Source: Panagrolaimus kolymaensis (Eukaryota > Nematoda > Chromadorea > Rhabditida > Panagrolaimidae). From it: a stretch of DNA of 64,000 nucleotides. Each line of letters begins with the position of its first letter. Positions within the stretch are counted from its first letter, which is position 1. Location: positions 930,001 to 994,000 of the forward strand of contig JAJQJQ010000052.1 of assembly GCA_028622995.1 (NCBI GenBank), given 5' to 3'. Position numbers and translations under genes: made by a program. Of the stretch, positions 32,120 to 43,900 are shown one piece after another. The notes beneath the pieces were generated by a model. The model was not told the origin of the DNA, searched no databases, and saw only the letters and a list, made by a program, of their open reading frames with translations.

Positions 32120-32425
32120 TTTTTTGGGATTTTTTAAAAAATCAGCAACAATAATAAAAACCGTCAAGCGATGATTGACAACAGACGATTGACAAAATAT
32201 TTTCATATAAAAAAACATTCTTTCGTTTCACTAATTAAAGCGCCTGGCGGATTAGGAATGGCAAGCTTAAAGAAACATAATAAATTATCGACGAATAGTT
32301 CATTGTTTTTATTTTCTAGGAAAAATTGGTCAAATAAAAATGGAATTTGGTTTGTTTTTTTGGGGGAAAATATTATTGATAATAATAATTTATTTTTAGT
32401 TGAAACTCCAACAATTACTGAAAAT
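32120..32425. other. intergenic between divergent genes
   Basis: AT-rich leader region. Open frames run through it on both strands without recognisable content. TTATTTTTAG just before 32,401 may be an acceptor for the next gene. Confidence 0.35.
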
Positions 32426-33126
32426 ATGGAAAAATTTGTTGCTGATGAAATCGCTGGAAGAATCTCACCCACTTTAGAATGTTGGTTTTTATCATTATTT
32501 AAAAAGTCTAAAAAAAATTTTAAAGCTTCGCTTGCTGACATGCTTCAAGCCCTTGACATGTCATCACATGAAGATGAATACATTACTTTAACAGATGACG
32601 AAGATTCACTTGTTGAAGAACAAGTTGAAAATGTTGTTGTTGTTGAAAATGTTACTGAAGAGAAAGTTGATGAAATAATCAAACTATCAAACTTGTTCGA
32701 TCTTTATCTTCATGATATTGCTCCAGGAAATGAGCAGAATGCTTTAAATGCTTATGAGCAGCAGCCAAAAAGTTTGTTATTTTATTTTTAAAAATTGAAA
32801 CAAAAAAAATAAATTTTGAAGGTCTTAAAAGAAAAGCTGAAATTGTTCCAAAAGCTATGGAACAGAAAAAACCCCGATTGGAAGAAACTCAATCAACCGT
32901 TGCATTTGAATCAGTTGATGATAAAGAAAATAAACCACCACCACCACCATCATCATCATCAATGACCAAACGTTAGTTTTTCTACTTTTTAGAAAAGTGT
33001 GAAACAATTATTTTTTTAGGAGTTCTCAAGCGGCCAATCGCAATGGATGTCATCCCCGAAATTTTTAAAAGATTCAAGGGAGCCTCCATCAACATGGGTT
33101 TCGGCAGATTCCTCAAAAGAAAATAA
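32426..33126 (+). CDS. unknown acidic protein with nuclear signal and basic tail
   Basis: Exons 32426-32771, 32822-32971 and 33020-33126 join in phase to 200 residues. The order is a helical N-terminal domain, an acidic segment with repeated Val/Glu ('VEEQVENVVVVENV'), a bipartite-like nuclear signal ('LKRKAEIVPKAMEQKKPR'), a Pro/Ser run, and a basic amphipathic C-terminus ('FKRFKGASINMGFGRFLKRK'). The last segment is reminiscent of a membrane-active or DNA-binding peptide. The start could be further upstream. No family recognised. Confidence 0.45.
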
Positions 33127-33165
33127 TTTTTTATTATTGTTTTATTATTATTGTTAAAAACATGT

Positions 33166-33598
33166 TCAATAAACAGTTAATTCTAATACCATGGCTGATT
33201 TGAAAAAATCGACAAAGTTTTTAGATTGATTAAAAATATTTAATCGGGGCAAAATATTTTCGATTCCCATGGGCCTGAATTTAAAAGCATTCATGCCAAG
33301 AGCATATCCTGAGATTTGTTCATGGCGGAGGACGTAACGAAAATGTTTTGAGCGATCCATACCGGCGTGTAGATCTTGCAAGGCTAAAGAAAATGAGTTT
33401 TCTACTTCAGCAAGGAGATCATCGGCATCCTCGAATTTAGCATTTGAAAAATCAATACCAATAATTCTGGAAATTGAACGGGATGGATCATTATTCTGCC
33501 ATTCAAAAACATGGCTAACAATGATTCTGCAAAAAAAAAAAATAAAAAGAGAGATAAAATCATACACAAAAATTACTTTTTACTTACTCATTGGACAT
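33166..33598 (-). CDS. unknown Polinton protein
   Basis: Minus-strand exon 33588-33598 (ATGTCCAATGA) is joined across a GTAAGT...TTTGCAG intron to 33166-33526, giving about 123 residues. The protein is mixed alpha/beta with 'IIGIDFSNAKFEDADDLL' and 'GYALGMNAFKFRPMGIENIL'. No zinc or membrane motif. It is tail-to-tail with the preceding gene (40 bp apart). No family recognised. Confidence 0.45.
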
Positions 33599-33944
33599 TT
33601 TTTTTCGAACGAGAATAAAAATGGAAGAAAGAAAGTTTTTTGGATATTCTAATTAAAATGTTAACATCCCTCAAAAAGTTTTACCTTTTTTTCTATCAGC
33701 GACAGTAATAAAATTTGCTGCCACACGAAAAAAAAAGAGACACTCATTGGCTATTTTTAGTAAGGGCGCTTCTCTAAAAAAGCAATAAATTAATTGGCGA
33801 ACAAAAGAAGTAAAAGCCCGATCGCCGCCTTCTTTTTTTCTCGAGGGCATTGAAATTTAAATAAAATTCATTTATACAATTTAGAACTTTTGAGTTCGGT
33901 TGCTTTTTAATTCTGCTCTCTCTTGTTTGTTTGCTTGCTTGAAA
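33599..33944. other. intergenic between divergent genes
   Basis: Probable bidirectional promoter region with a slightly GC-richer patch (GATCGCCGCC near 33,820). No gene is seen. Confidence 0.4.
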
Positions 33945-34392
33945 ATGGCAAATCTCAGCAATTCTTACTTTCGTTTACTGAAGCCACGAAATTGCTACAT
34001 TATTTCATGCTGTGAAAAGTGTAGAGGCACAATCTTTGATGAAACTCGTTCCAAAGAAGCAATTGAATTGCTTCCAGATGGAGGAGCAATCCTCCATGTA
34101 AAAATTTGTGAAGAATGCTGTCGCAATAATATTACCAGCTCTTTAAACTTTGGTAAGTATTTTTTAACTCTCTATTTCCCGCAAAAAACTTAGTTTGTAA
34201 AAATGTTTGCTTTTAGACAAACGTGATGATTCGACAAATTCATATACTACCCCGCAAAAAAGAACCGGATATAAATCATATCGGGCGGGTCACCATCAAG
34301 GGGCTCAACAGCATTGGCAGCACCAACAACCACCGCATTGGCCACAGCAACAGCAGCATTGGCCACAACAACAACAGTTACTGTTTTACTAA
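33945..34392 (+). CDS. Cys-rich protein with Gln/His/Trp tail, 3' end at Ty3/Gypsy junction
   Basis: Exons 33945-34152 and 34217-34392 encode 127 residues. The N-terminal half has 'CCEKCRG' and 'ICEECC' about 32 residues apart, a likely zinc knuckle. The C-terminus is a repeat of H-W-P/Q-Q units ('QHWQHQQPPHWPQQQQHWP'). The stop codon falls at the junction with the Ty3/Gypsy fragment on the opposite strand, so the natural C-terminus was probably lost when that fragment joined. No family recognised. Confidence 0.5.
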
Positions 34393-37174
34393 CCCCAAAA
34401 TGGCCTCCAAAAACACCTGCATGCCTTTCTTCCCAAAGAGGTTTTCTCTTACTTACAGGAACAACCCTTCGAATCAAACCATGTTTATCGATTTGTACTA
34501 AACCACCATCTTTAACTTTATACAGAAATTGACCTTTTTGCAATTTGCCTTTATCTTTAATCCCAACAAAAATTTCTTTGCATTCAATATCATCTTGAAG
34601 CTCAGTTAACCATTCGGAAGGTTCGCAAACTTTTATATTTAAAACTACGGCATCCAAAACTTCTGTATGTAATCCTGGTTCAGCTTTTGCCTGACAACGG
34701 CTTAATGCATCTGCAACTGCATTAGCTTTTCCTGGTACATATTCAATTTTCAAATTGCCATACTCCTGTAATTCAAGGGCCCAACGAACTAATTGCGCAG
34801 ACAAATTCCCTTTTTTCATCATATCAACTAACGGTAAATGATCGGTTCGAACTATAATGTTAGCACCCAATACAAAAGTTCTAAGCTTTCTCATAGCCAC
34901 AACAACTGCTAAAGCTTCCAATTGGGAGATACTATAATTTCTTTCACTGTTGGAACAAGCTTTCGAAACATAAAACAATGGGTGTAAATGTCCATCATCC
35001 CCAATTTGTGTAAGAACTGCACCAACTCCTGTTCTACTAGCATCAGTCCATATTATAAATGGTTTCTCACCAGAACATGCCGCAACTACATCAGGTTGTG
35101 CTAATACGGGTGCTTTAATTAAACAATCTTTCAGATAGTCAAATGCCTTTTGTTGTCGCATATCCCAATGAAAAGTTTCATTTTTCCTTGTAAGCTCAAT
35201 CAATGGTGAAGCTATTTTAGAAAAGTTTTCGATGAATTTACGATGAAAAGAACAAAGGCCCAGAAATGATTTTACTTCAGTTGGGTTTGTTGGAATAGGA
35301 AAATTTTTAACCTTAGCAATCTTATCTTTCCCAATCTCGATACCATGCTCAGAAATGACGTGTCCCAAATATGTTATCTCTTTCCTTGCAAATTCACATT
35401 TACTGGGCTTCAATTTTAATCCCGCATCAACAAGGCGCTTGAAAATTTCTTCAAGAGAATCCAAATGTTGTTCTTCCGTTTCAGTAGCATTGAGGATATC
35501 ATCTAAGAATAAGAAAATCCACTTGCCAACCAAATCTCCAAAAACATCTTCCATCATTCGATTGAAGCCAGCTGGAGCTGTTGTTAATCCGAAAGGTAAA
35601 ACTAAAAATTCATATAGCTTCCCAAGAACAGAAAATGCGGTTTTTTCACGATCTTTTTCAGCTAACGGCACTTGGTAATAGCCCCCAGCTAAATCCATGG
35701 CACTAAAGTACTTTTTGTTTTTTAATCCGAGCAACAATGCGTCCTGGTTTGGTAAAGGATAAGAGTTCTTTTTGGTAACAGAGTTCAACTTTCTGTAATC
35801 GACGCACATCCTTACGGTACCATCTTTTTTTAAGACTAAAACGATCGGACTATTCCATGGCGATTCACTTTTTTTAATGAGGTTATGCTTTTCCAGATTG
35901 TCCACTAACTTGGCAACTTCATCTCGCATTGCTAAAGGAATTGGTCTAGCACCTTGTTTAATTGGTCGAGCATCCCCAGTATCAATTTCATGAGTAGCTT
36001 TATCGGTTTTTCCAAACTCATCATCAGTGACAGCGAAGGATTCATGATATTTTTCAATTAAGTCCTTTAATCGTTTCTTCCCAGCGTCAGATAATGCGCA
36101 TTTCTCAATGTTTAAAACTTCTAAAAGCTTTGCAACTCTCTCAGATTTATCTTTGACAATGTTAACAACTACAGGTTCAGTCCCTTTGTCTTTATTTGGT
36201 ATTATAGTAATAGGAAAGGCTTCCCCAATGGTGTCATTAGCTTCAAGAACTAGCATTTGATCAGAACGATTAGCAATACGAACAAAAGCAGTGTTATCCC
36301 TTCCAGCTCGAACAATACCCGGTAAAATTTCTACCACATTACTCTCAATCAACGTTGATCCTTTTATGGGGACATTTACTTTAATCATCTTCGATGTATA
36401 CGGTGGAATCTTAACTTTCTTTGAAGCTCTTACTTTCGTATCAATCACGTTTACATTTGGCTCAGGTGGATGTGAAAAATCTTTCCTAAATTTTGCTTTC
36501 TTCCCTTTGGCATGACGAAAATCCAATTGCTCTTCAGCTTTACGAAACATTACATGTTGCGGTGGTAAAGGAGGTCCAAAAATTTTTCTCTTACGCTTAA
36601 TTTTTTTTGAACTAACAGTAGTCTCCAAAGGTAACTGTACTGAATTATTCTTCAAATTTCCCGTGTCGCTAACATTATTAACTTCTTCAACACTTTTTCC
36701 ATCAGCGGAGATAGCAATATTGAGAGCTTCAATCCATACTTTATTACCCCGAATAACATTCATACCAATGAGAATCTCTTCATGTAAACCTCGGACGACG
36801 ACAAACAAAGCTGGTTTTGGTGGGTTTAAACCCCATCGAATTGGAATTCGAACACAATCAATAACGTTTAAAGAGGAACCTTCAGCAGCGATGATAGTTT
36901 TACCAAGTTCACGTCCGCTCGCAATTCTTGTAATTGTCACTTCATGACCGTTAATCTTTTTGCTCTGAATAAGTTCATGTAGTTTAATATCACTAATAAC
37001 TGAAGTCGCTGCAGCGCTATCTAGGATTGCATTAACCTTTACATCATCAAGAAAAACATCGAAACAAGCTAACTTCTCAAACAAACCTTCGATATTTTTA
37101 CCATTTTTGCTTTTTCCTGTTTCAAGTGTTAAAACCTTTTGTACATCGTTGCTAATAGTTAAATCGTCTAACGA
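34386..37174 (-). CDS. Ty3/Gypsy protease-reverse transcriptase-RNase H frame, no LTRs, integrase cut off
   Basis: An uninterrupted minus-strand frame of about 930 codons follows an acceptor (CGATTTTAG) at 37175. In order it has an aspartic protease-like segment ('ILDSAAATSVI', later 'ILIGMNVI'), reverse transcriptase with 'FSAMDLAGGYYQVPL', 'PFGLTTAPAGF' and the catalytic 'FLFLDDIL', a 'YLGHVISEHGI' thumb, and Ty3-type RNase H with all four acidic positions (in 'WTDASRTG', 'LEALAVV', 'RTDHLPL', 'AVADALSR'). It breaks off at the integrase zinc finger ('HAGVFGGHFGVSKT'), after which the frame continues as antisense of the Gln-rich gene. No in-frame ATG precedes the protease; the first lies near 36,760. 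No LTR is visible at either side. Confidence 0.85.
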
Positions 37175-37250
37175 CTAAAATCGAGAAATGATTCGTGTGT
37201 AAAAAAAACAATTTTATGTCAGTCAGAAATTAAAAACGTATTTGTTTCAG

Positions 37251-37679
37251 ATGAAAGTTAAACGCGTTACTTTCTTTATTCCCGATTCAAGCCGTTTTAA
37301 AATGCAACTCCATCACAAATTTCCTTCTTATGGAGTTATCCCTGAAAAATTCAGGCATCATCGCATTGGTATAAAAAAGGTTGAAGCTCCATATTGGATC
37401 AAGCTCGCCTCAATTTCAAACTGGCATGATGTAGACCTTCGAAACATGATGGTTCGAACTGAATTTTGTCCTCTTGGAGACGCCGAAATAACTGTGGCAA
37501 CAGAAGCTGAAAAGGATGCACTCAAAAAATATTATTTGAGAAAAACTCGATTGAGTGTCAAAGTGCCTTACTTTATCATTCGCGATAATGACTCTGGAAA
37601 TTTGTTCCTCCACAAAGATGTTTACATTTGTTCGTTGCCATGCAACATCGAGGAAAAAATGGATTGTTCTAAAAAATAA
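37251..37679 (+). CDS. unknown Polinton protein at right end
   Basis: A single exon of 142 residues. The ATG immediately follows TTTGTTTCAG, a strong spliced-leader acceptor. The protein is basic at the N-terminus and strand-rich, with 'RHHRIGIKKVEAPYWIKLAS' and three Cys near the C-terminus. It is transcribed outward, and its last codons lie in the right inverted repeat, mirroring the left-end gene. No family recognised. Confidence 0.5.
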   Translation: MKVKRVTFFIPDSSRFKMQLHHKFPSYGVIPEKFRHHRIGIKKVEAPYWIKLASISNWHDVDLRNMMVRTEFCPLGDAEITVATEAEKDALKKYYLRKTRLSVKVPYFIIRDNDSGNLFLHKDVYICSLPCNIEEKMDCSKK

Positions 37680-37987
37680 GTTTGTATTTGAATTGCCCAT
37701 AAAATTTCATAAAAAATGATACCCATTTTGTTTTGTAAAAGAATAAAAAATAATAAAAAAAAACAGAAGTTTTTTACATTCATAATTTCACACCAAAGGT
37801 GTTGACACCAAAAGGTGTTAAATAAATTAAAGGTGTTGACGTAAAAAGGTGTTTAAAAAGGTGTTGCAATTAACACCAAAAAGGTGTCACAAAATTAACA
37901 CCTTCATGACAGCTGTCACATTTGATTAATTACTTCACACCTATTTTGATTTAGGAGCAAGGGCGGAATAACCCCTTCATAACTACT
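37666..37987 (-). repeat. Polinton right terminal inverted repeat
   Basis: Ends CCCCTTCATAACTACT, the mirror of the left terminus. Its inner edge overlaps the last codons of the gene at 37251-37679. Confidence 0.97.
37790..37942. promoter_or_regulatory. subterminal cluster of ACACC/GGTGT motifs, right
   Basis: Mirror copy of the left cluster in the right inverted repeat. Confidence 0.6.
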
Positions 37988-37993
37988 AACTTC
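37988..37993. repeat. Polinton target site duplication, right (AACTTC)
   Basis: Partner of 16325-16330. Confidence 0.95.
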
Positions 37994-40900
37994 CTTTTTT
38001 TTTGCTTCAAGGCATCAATAAAAAAAATATTGGAAGTTTGTTCTTTCAAAAAGTTTGAATCAAAAGTTTCTTACATTTATTTGTAATAATTTTTAATAGA
38101 GGCAGAATTAAATAACCAATGAAAATCTCGAACTTCCTTTTTTTTTGCTTCAAGGCATCAATAAAAAAAATATTGGAAGTTTGTTCTTTCAAAAAGTTTG
38201 AATCAAAAGTTTCTTACATTTATTTGTAATAATTTTTAATAGAGGCAGAATTAAATAACCAATGAAAATCTCGAACTTCCTTTTTTTTTGCTTCAAGGCA
38301 TCAATAAAAAAAATATTGGAAGTTTGCTCTTTCAAAAAGTTTGAATCAAAAGTTTCTTACATTTATTTGTAATAATTTTTAATAGAGGCAGAATTAAATA
38401 ACCAATGAAAATCTCGAACTTCCTTTTTTTTTTGCTTCAAGGCATCAATAAAAAAATAATGGAAGTTTGCTCTTTCAAAAAGTTTGAATCAAAAGTTTCT
38501 TACATTTATTTGTAATAATTTTTAATAGAGGCAGAATTAAATAACCAATGAAAATCTCGAACTTCCTTTTTTTTTGCTTCAAGGCATCAATAAAAAAATA
38601 ATGGAAGTTTGCTCTTTCAAAAAGTTTGAATCAAAAGTTTCTTACATTTATTTGTAATAATTTTTAATAGAGGCAGAATTAAATAACCAATGAAAATCTC
38701 GAACTTCCTTTTTTTTTGCTTCAAGGCATCAATAAAAAAAATATTGGAAGTTTGCTCTTTCAAAAAGTTTGAATCAAAAGTTTCTTACATTTATTTGTAA
38801 TAATTTTTAATAGAGGCAGAATTAAATAACCAATGAAAATCTCGAACTTCCTTTTTTTTTGCTTCTAGGCATCAATAAAAAAAATATTGGAAGTTTGCTC
38901 TTTCAAAAAGTTTGAATCAAAAGTTTCTTACATTTATTTGTAATAATTTTTAATAGAGGCAGAATTAAATAACCAATGAAAATCTCGAACTTCCTTTTTT
39001 TTTGCTTCAAGGCATCAATAAAAAAAATATTGGAAGTTTGCTCTTTCAAAAAGTTTGAATCAAAAGTTTCTTACATTTATTTGTAATAATTTTTAATAGA
39101 GGCAGAATTAAATAACCAATGAAAATCTCGAACTTCCTTTTTTTTTGCTTCTAGGCATCAATAAAAAAAATATTGGAAGTTTGTTCTTTCAAAAAGTTTG
39201 AATCAAAAGTTTCTTACATTTATTTGTAATAATTTTTAATAGAGGCAGAATTAAATAACCAATGAAAATCTCGAACTTCCTTTTTTTTTGCTTCAAGGCA
39301 TCAATAAAAAAAATATTGGAAGTTTGCTCTTTCAAAAAGTTTGAATCAAAAGTTTCTTACATTTATTTGTAATAATTTTTAATAGAGGCAGAATTAAATA
39401 ACCAATGAAAATCTCGAACTTCCTTTTTTTTTGCTTCTAGGCATCAATAAAAAAAATATTGGAAGTTTGCTCTTTCAAAAAGTTTGAATCAAAAGTTTCT
39501 TACATTTATTTGTAATAATTTTTAATAGAGGCAGAATTAAATAACCAATGAAAATCTCGAACTTCCTTTTTTTTTGCTTCAAGGCATCAATAAAAAAAAT
39601 ATTGGAAGTTCGCTGGCATCTGAAATTTTGGAAAGTTTTGAATCAAAAGTTTCTTACATTTATTTGTAATAATTTTTTATAGAGGCAGAATTAAATAACC
39701 AATGAACATCTCGAACTTCCTTTTTTTTTGCTTCAAGGCATCAATAAAAAAAATATTGGAAGTTCGCTGGCAGCTGAAATTTTGGAAAGTTTTGAATCAA
39801 AAGTTTCTTACATTTATTTGTAATAATTTTTAATAGAGGCAGAATTAAATAACCAATGAAAATCTCGAACTTCCTTTTTTTTTGCTTCTAGGCATCAATA
39901 AAAAAAATATTGGAAGTTTGCTCTTTCAAAAAGTTTGAATCAAAAGTTTCTTACATTTATTTGTAATAATTTTTAATAGAGGCAGAATTAAATAACCAAT
40001 GAAAATCTCGAACTTCCTTTTTTTTTGCTTCAAGGCATCAATAAAAAAAATATTGGAAGTTCGCTGGCATCTGAAATTTTGGAAAGTTTTGAATCAAAAG
40101 TTTCTTACATTTATTTGTAATAATTTTTAATAGAGGCAGAATTAAATAACCAATGAAAATCTCGAACTTCCTTTTTTTTTGCTTCAAGGCATCAATAAAA
40201 AAATAATGGAAGTTTGCTCTTTCAAAAAGTTTGAATCAAAAGTTTCTTACATTTATTTGTAATAATTTTTAATAGAGGCAGAATTAAATAACCAATGAAA
40301 ATCTCGAACTTCCTTTTTTTTTGCTTCAAGGCATCAATAAAAAAAATATTGGAAGTTTGCTCTTTCAAAAAGTTTGAATCAAAAGTTTCTTACATTTATT
40401 TGTAATAATTTTTAATAGAGGCAGAATTAAATAACCAATGAAAATCTCGAACTTCCTTTTTTTTTGCTTCAAGGCATCAATAAAAAAAATATTGGAAGTT
40501 CGCTGGCATCTGAAATTTTGGAAAGTTTTGAATCAAAAGTTTCTTACATTTATTTGTAATAATTTTTTATAGAGGCAGAATTAAATAACCAATGAACATC
40601 TCGAACTTCCTTTTTTTTTGCTTCAAGGCATCAATAAAAAAAATATTGGAAGTTCGCTGGCAGCTGAAATTTTGGAAAGTTTTGAATCAAAAGTTTCTTA
40701 CATTTATTTGTAATAATTTTTAATAGAGGCAGAATTAAATAACCAATGAAAATCTCGAACTTCCTTTTTTTTTGCTTCAAGGCATCAATAAAAAAAATAT
40801 TGGAAGTTTGCTCTTTCAAAAAGTTTGAATCAAAAGTTTCTTACATTTATTTGTAATAATTTTTAATAGAGGCAGAATTAAATAACCAATGAAAATCTCG

Positions 40901-43900
40901 AACTTCCTTTTTTTTTTGCTTCAAGGCATCAATAAAAAAATAATGGAAGTTTGCTCTTTCAAAAAGTTTGAATCAAAAGTTTCTTACATTTATTTGTAAT
41001 AATTTTTAATAGAGGCAGAATTAAATAACCAATGAAAATCTCGAACTTCCTTTTTTTTTGCTTCAAGGCATCAATAAAAAAAATATTGGAAGTTTGCTCT
41101 TTCAAAAAGTTTGAATCAAAAGTTTCTTACATTTATTTGTAATAATTTTTAATAGAGGCAGAATTAAATAACCAATGAAAATCTCGAACTTCCTTTTTTT
41201 TTGCTTCAAGGCATCAATAAAAAAATAATGGAAGTTTGCTCTTTCAAAAAGTTTGAATCAAAAGTTTCTTACATTTATTTGTAATAATTTTTAATAGAGG
41301 CAGAATTAAATAACCAATGAAAATCTCGAACTTCCTTTTTTTTTTGCTTCAAGGCATCAATAAAAAAATAATGGAAGTTTGCTCTTTCAAAAAGTTTGAA
41401 TCAAAAGTTTCTTACATTTATTTGTAATAATTTTTAATAGAGGCAGAATTAAATAACCAATGAAAATCTCGAACTTCCTTTTTTTTTGCTTCAAGGCATC
41501 AATAAAAAAAATATTGGAAGTTTGCTCTTTCAAAAAGTTTGAATCAAAAGTTTCTTACATTTATTTGTAATAATTTTTAATAGAGGCAGAATTAAATAAC
41601 CAATGAAAATCTCGAACTTCCTTTTTTTTTGCTTCAAGGCATCAATAAAAAAAATATTGGAAGTTCGCTGGCATCTGAAATTTTGGAAAGTTTTGAATCA
41701 AAAGTTTCTTACATTTATTTGTAATAATTTTTAATAGAGGCAGAATTAAATAACCAATGAAAATCTCGAACTTCCTTTTTTTTTGCTTCAAGGCATCAAT
41801 AAAAAAATAATGGAAGTTTGCTCTTTCAAAAAGTTTGAATCAAAAGTTTCTTACATTTATTTGTAATAATTTTTAATAGAGGCAGAATTAAATAACCAAT
41901 GAAAATCTCGAACTTCCTTTTTTTTTGCTTCAAGGCATCAATAAAAAAAATATTGGAAGTTTGCTCTTTCAAAAAGTTTGAATCAAAAGTTTCTTACATT
42001 TATTTGTAATAATTTTTAATAGAGGCAGAATTAAATAACCAATGAAAATCTCGAACTTCCTTTTTTTTTGCTTCAAGGCATCAATAAAAAAAATATTGGA
42101 AGTTCGCTGGCAGCTGAAATTTTGGAAAGTTTTGAATCAAAAGTTTCTTACATTTATTTGTAATAATTTTTAATAGAGGCAGAATTAAATAACCAATGAA
42201 AATCTCGAACTTCCTTTTTTTTTTGCTTCAAGGCATCAATAAAAAAATAATGGAAGTTTGCTCTTTCAAAAAGTTTGAATCAAAAGTTTCTTACATTTAT
42301 TTGTAATAATTTTTAATAGAGGCAGAATTAAATAACCAATGAAAATCTCGAACTTCCTTTTTTTTTTGCTTCAAGGCATCAATAAAAAAATAATGGAAGT
42401 TTGCTCTTTCAAAAAGTTTGAATCAAAAGTTTCTTACATTTATTTGTAATAATTTTTAATAGAGGCAGAATTAAATAACCAATGAAAATCTCGAACTTCC
42501 TTTTTTTTTGCTTCAAGGCATCAATAAAAAAAATATTGGAAGTTTGCTCTTTCAAAAAGTTTGAATCAAAAGTTTCTTACATTTATTTGTAATAATTTTT
42601 AATAGAGGCAGAATTAAATAACCAATGAAAATCTCGAACTTCCTTTTTTTTTGCTTCAAGGCATCAATAAAAAAAATATTGGAAGTTCGCTGGCATCTGA
42701 AATTTTGGAAAGTTTTGAATCAAAAGTTTCTTACATTTATTTGTAATAATTTTTAATAGAGGCAGAATTAAATAACCAATGAAAATCTCGAACTTCCTTT
42801 TTTTTTGCTTCAAGGCATCAATAAAAAAATAATGGAAGTTTGCTCTTTCAAAAAGTTTGAATCAAAAGTTTCTTACATTTATTTGTAATAATTTTTAATA
42901 GAGGCAGAATTAAATAACCAATGAAAATCTCGAACTTCCTTTTTTTTTGCTTCAAGGCATCAATAAAAAAAATATTGGAAGTTTGCTCTTTCAAAAAGTT
43001 TGAATCAAAAGTTTCTTACATTTATTTGTAATAATTTTTAATAGAGGCAGAATTAAATAACCAATGAAAATCTCGAACTTCCTTTTTTTTTGCTTCAAGG
43101 CATCAATAAAAAAAATATTGGAAGTTCGCTGGCAGCTGAAATTTTGGAAAGTTTTGAATCAAAAGTTTCTTACATTTATTTGTAATAATTTTTAATAGAG
43201 GCAGAATTAAATAACCAATGAAAATCTCGAACTTCCTTTTTTTTTGCTTCTAGGCATCAATAAAAAAAATATTGGAAGTTTGCTCTTTCAAAAAGTTTGA
43301 ATCAAAAGTTTCTTACATTTATTTGTAATAATTTTTAATAGAGGCAGAATTAAATAACCAATGAAAATCTCGAACTTCCTTTTTTTTTGCTTCAAGGCAT
43401 CAATAAAAAAAATATTGGAAGTTTGCTCTTTCAAAAAGTTTGAATCAAAAGTTTCTTACATTTATTTGTAATAATTTTTAATAGAGGCAGAATTAAATAA
43501 CCAATGAAAATCTCGAACTTCCTTTTTTTTTGCTTCAAGGCATCAATAAAAAAAATATTGGAAGTTTGCTCTTTCAAAAAGTTTGAATCAAAAGTTTCTT
43601 ACATTTATTTGTAATAATTTTTAATAGAGGCAGAATTAAATAACCAATGAAAATCTCGAACTTCCTTTTTTTTTGCTTCTAGGCATCAATAAAAAAAATA
43701 TTGGAAGTTTGCTCTTTCAAAAAGTTTGAATCAAAAGTTTCTTACATTTATTTGTAATAATTTTTAATAGAGGCAGAATTAAATAACCAATGAAAATCTC
43801 GAACTTCCTTTTTTTTTGCTTCAAGGCATCAATAAAAAAAATATTGGAAGTTCGCTGGCATCTGAAATTTTGGAAAGTTTTGAATCAAAAGTTTCTTACA

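Larger units (their letters stand above)
16331..37987. mobile_element. Polinton/Maverick element, 21.7 kb, nested in satellite 1
   Basis: Near-perfect terminal inverted repeats (324 and 322 bp) start 5'-AG, and the element is flanked by the 6-bp direct repeat AACTTC. Both are diagnostic of Polintons. It encodes an FtsK/A32-like packaging ATPase, a D-D-E integrase with chromodomain, a major capsid protein and a penton-like protein. Deleting the element and one TSD copy rebuilds a perfect satellite monomer, so both ends are exact. Polymerase B survives only as a C-terminal remnant, and a Ty3/Gypsy pol fragment occupies the right end. The end-proximal genes point outwards and their stop codons lie at the inner edges of the inverted repeats. 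Confidence 0.97.

Noticed and set aside
34386..37251. A complete LTR retrotransposon
   Set aside because: I see no direct repeats flanking the pol frame, no primer binding site, no gag and no integrase core.
16331..37987. Adenain-type maturation protease expected in a Polinton
   Set aside because: No His-Asp/Glu-Cys arrangement of that family was recognised in any frame I read. It may be absent or too diverged for reading by eye.
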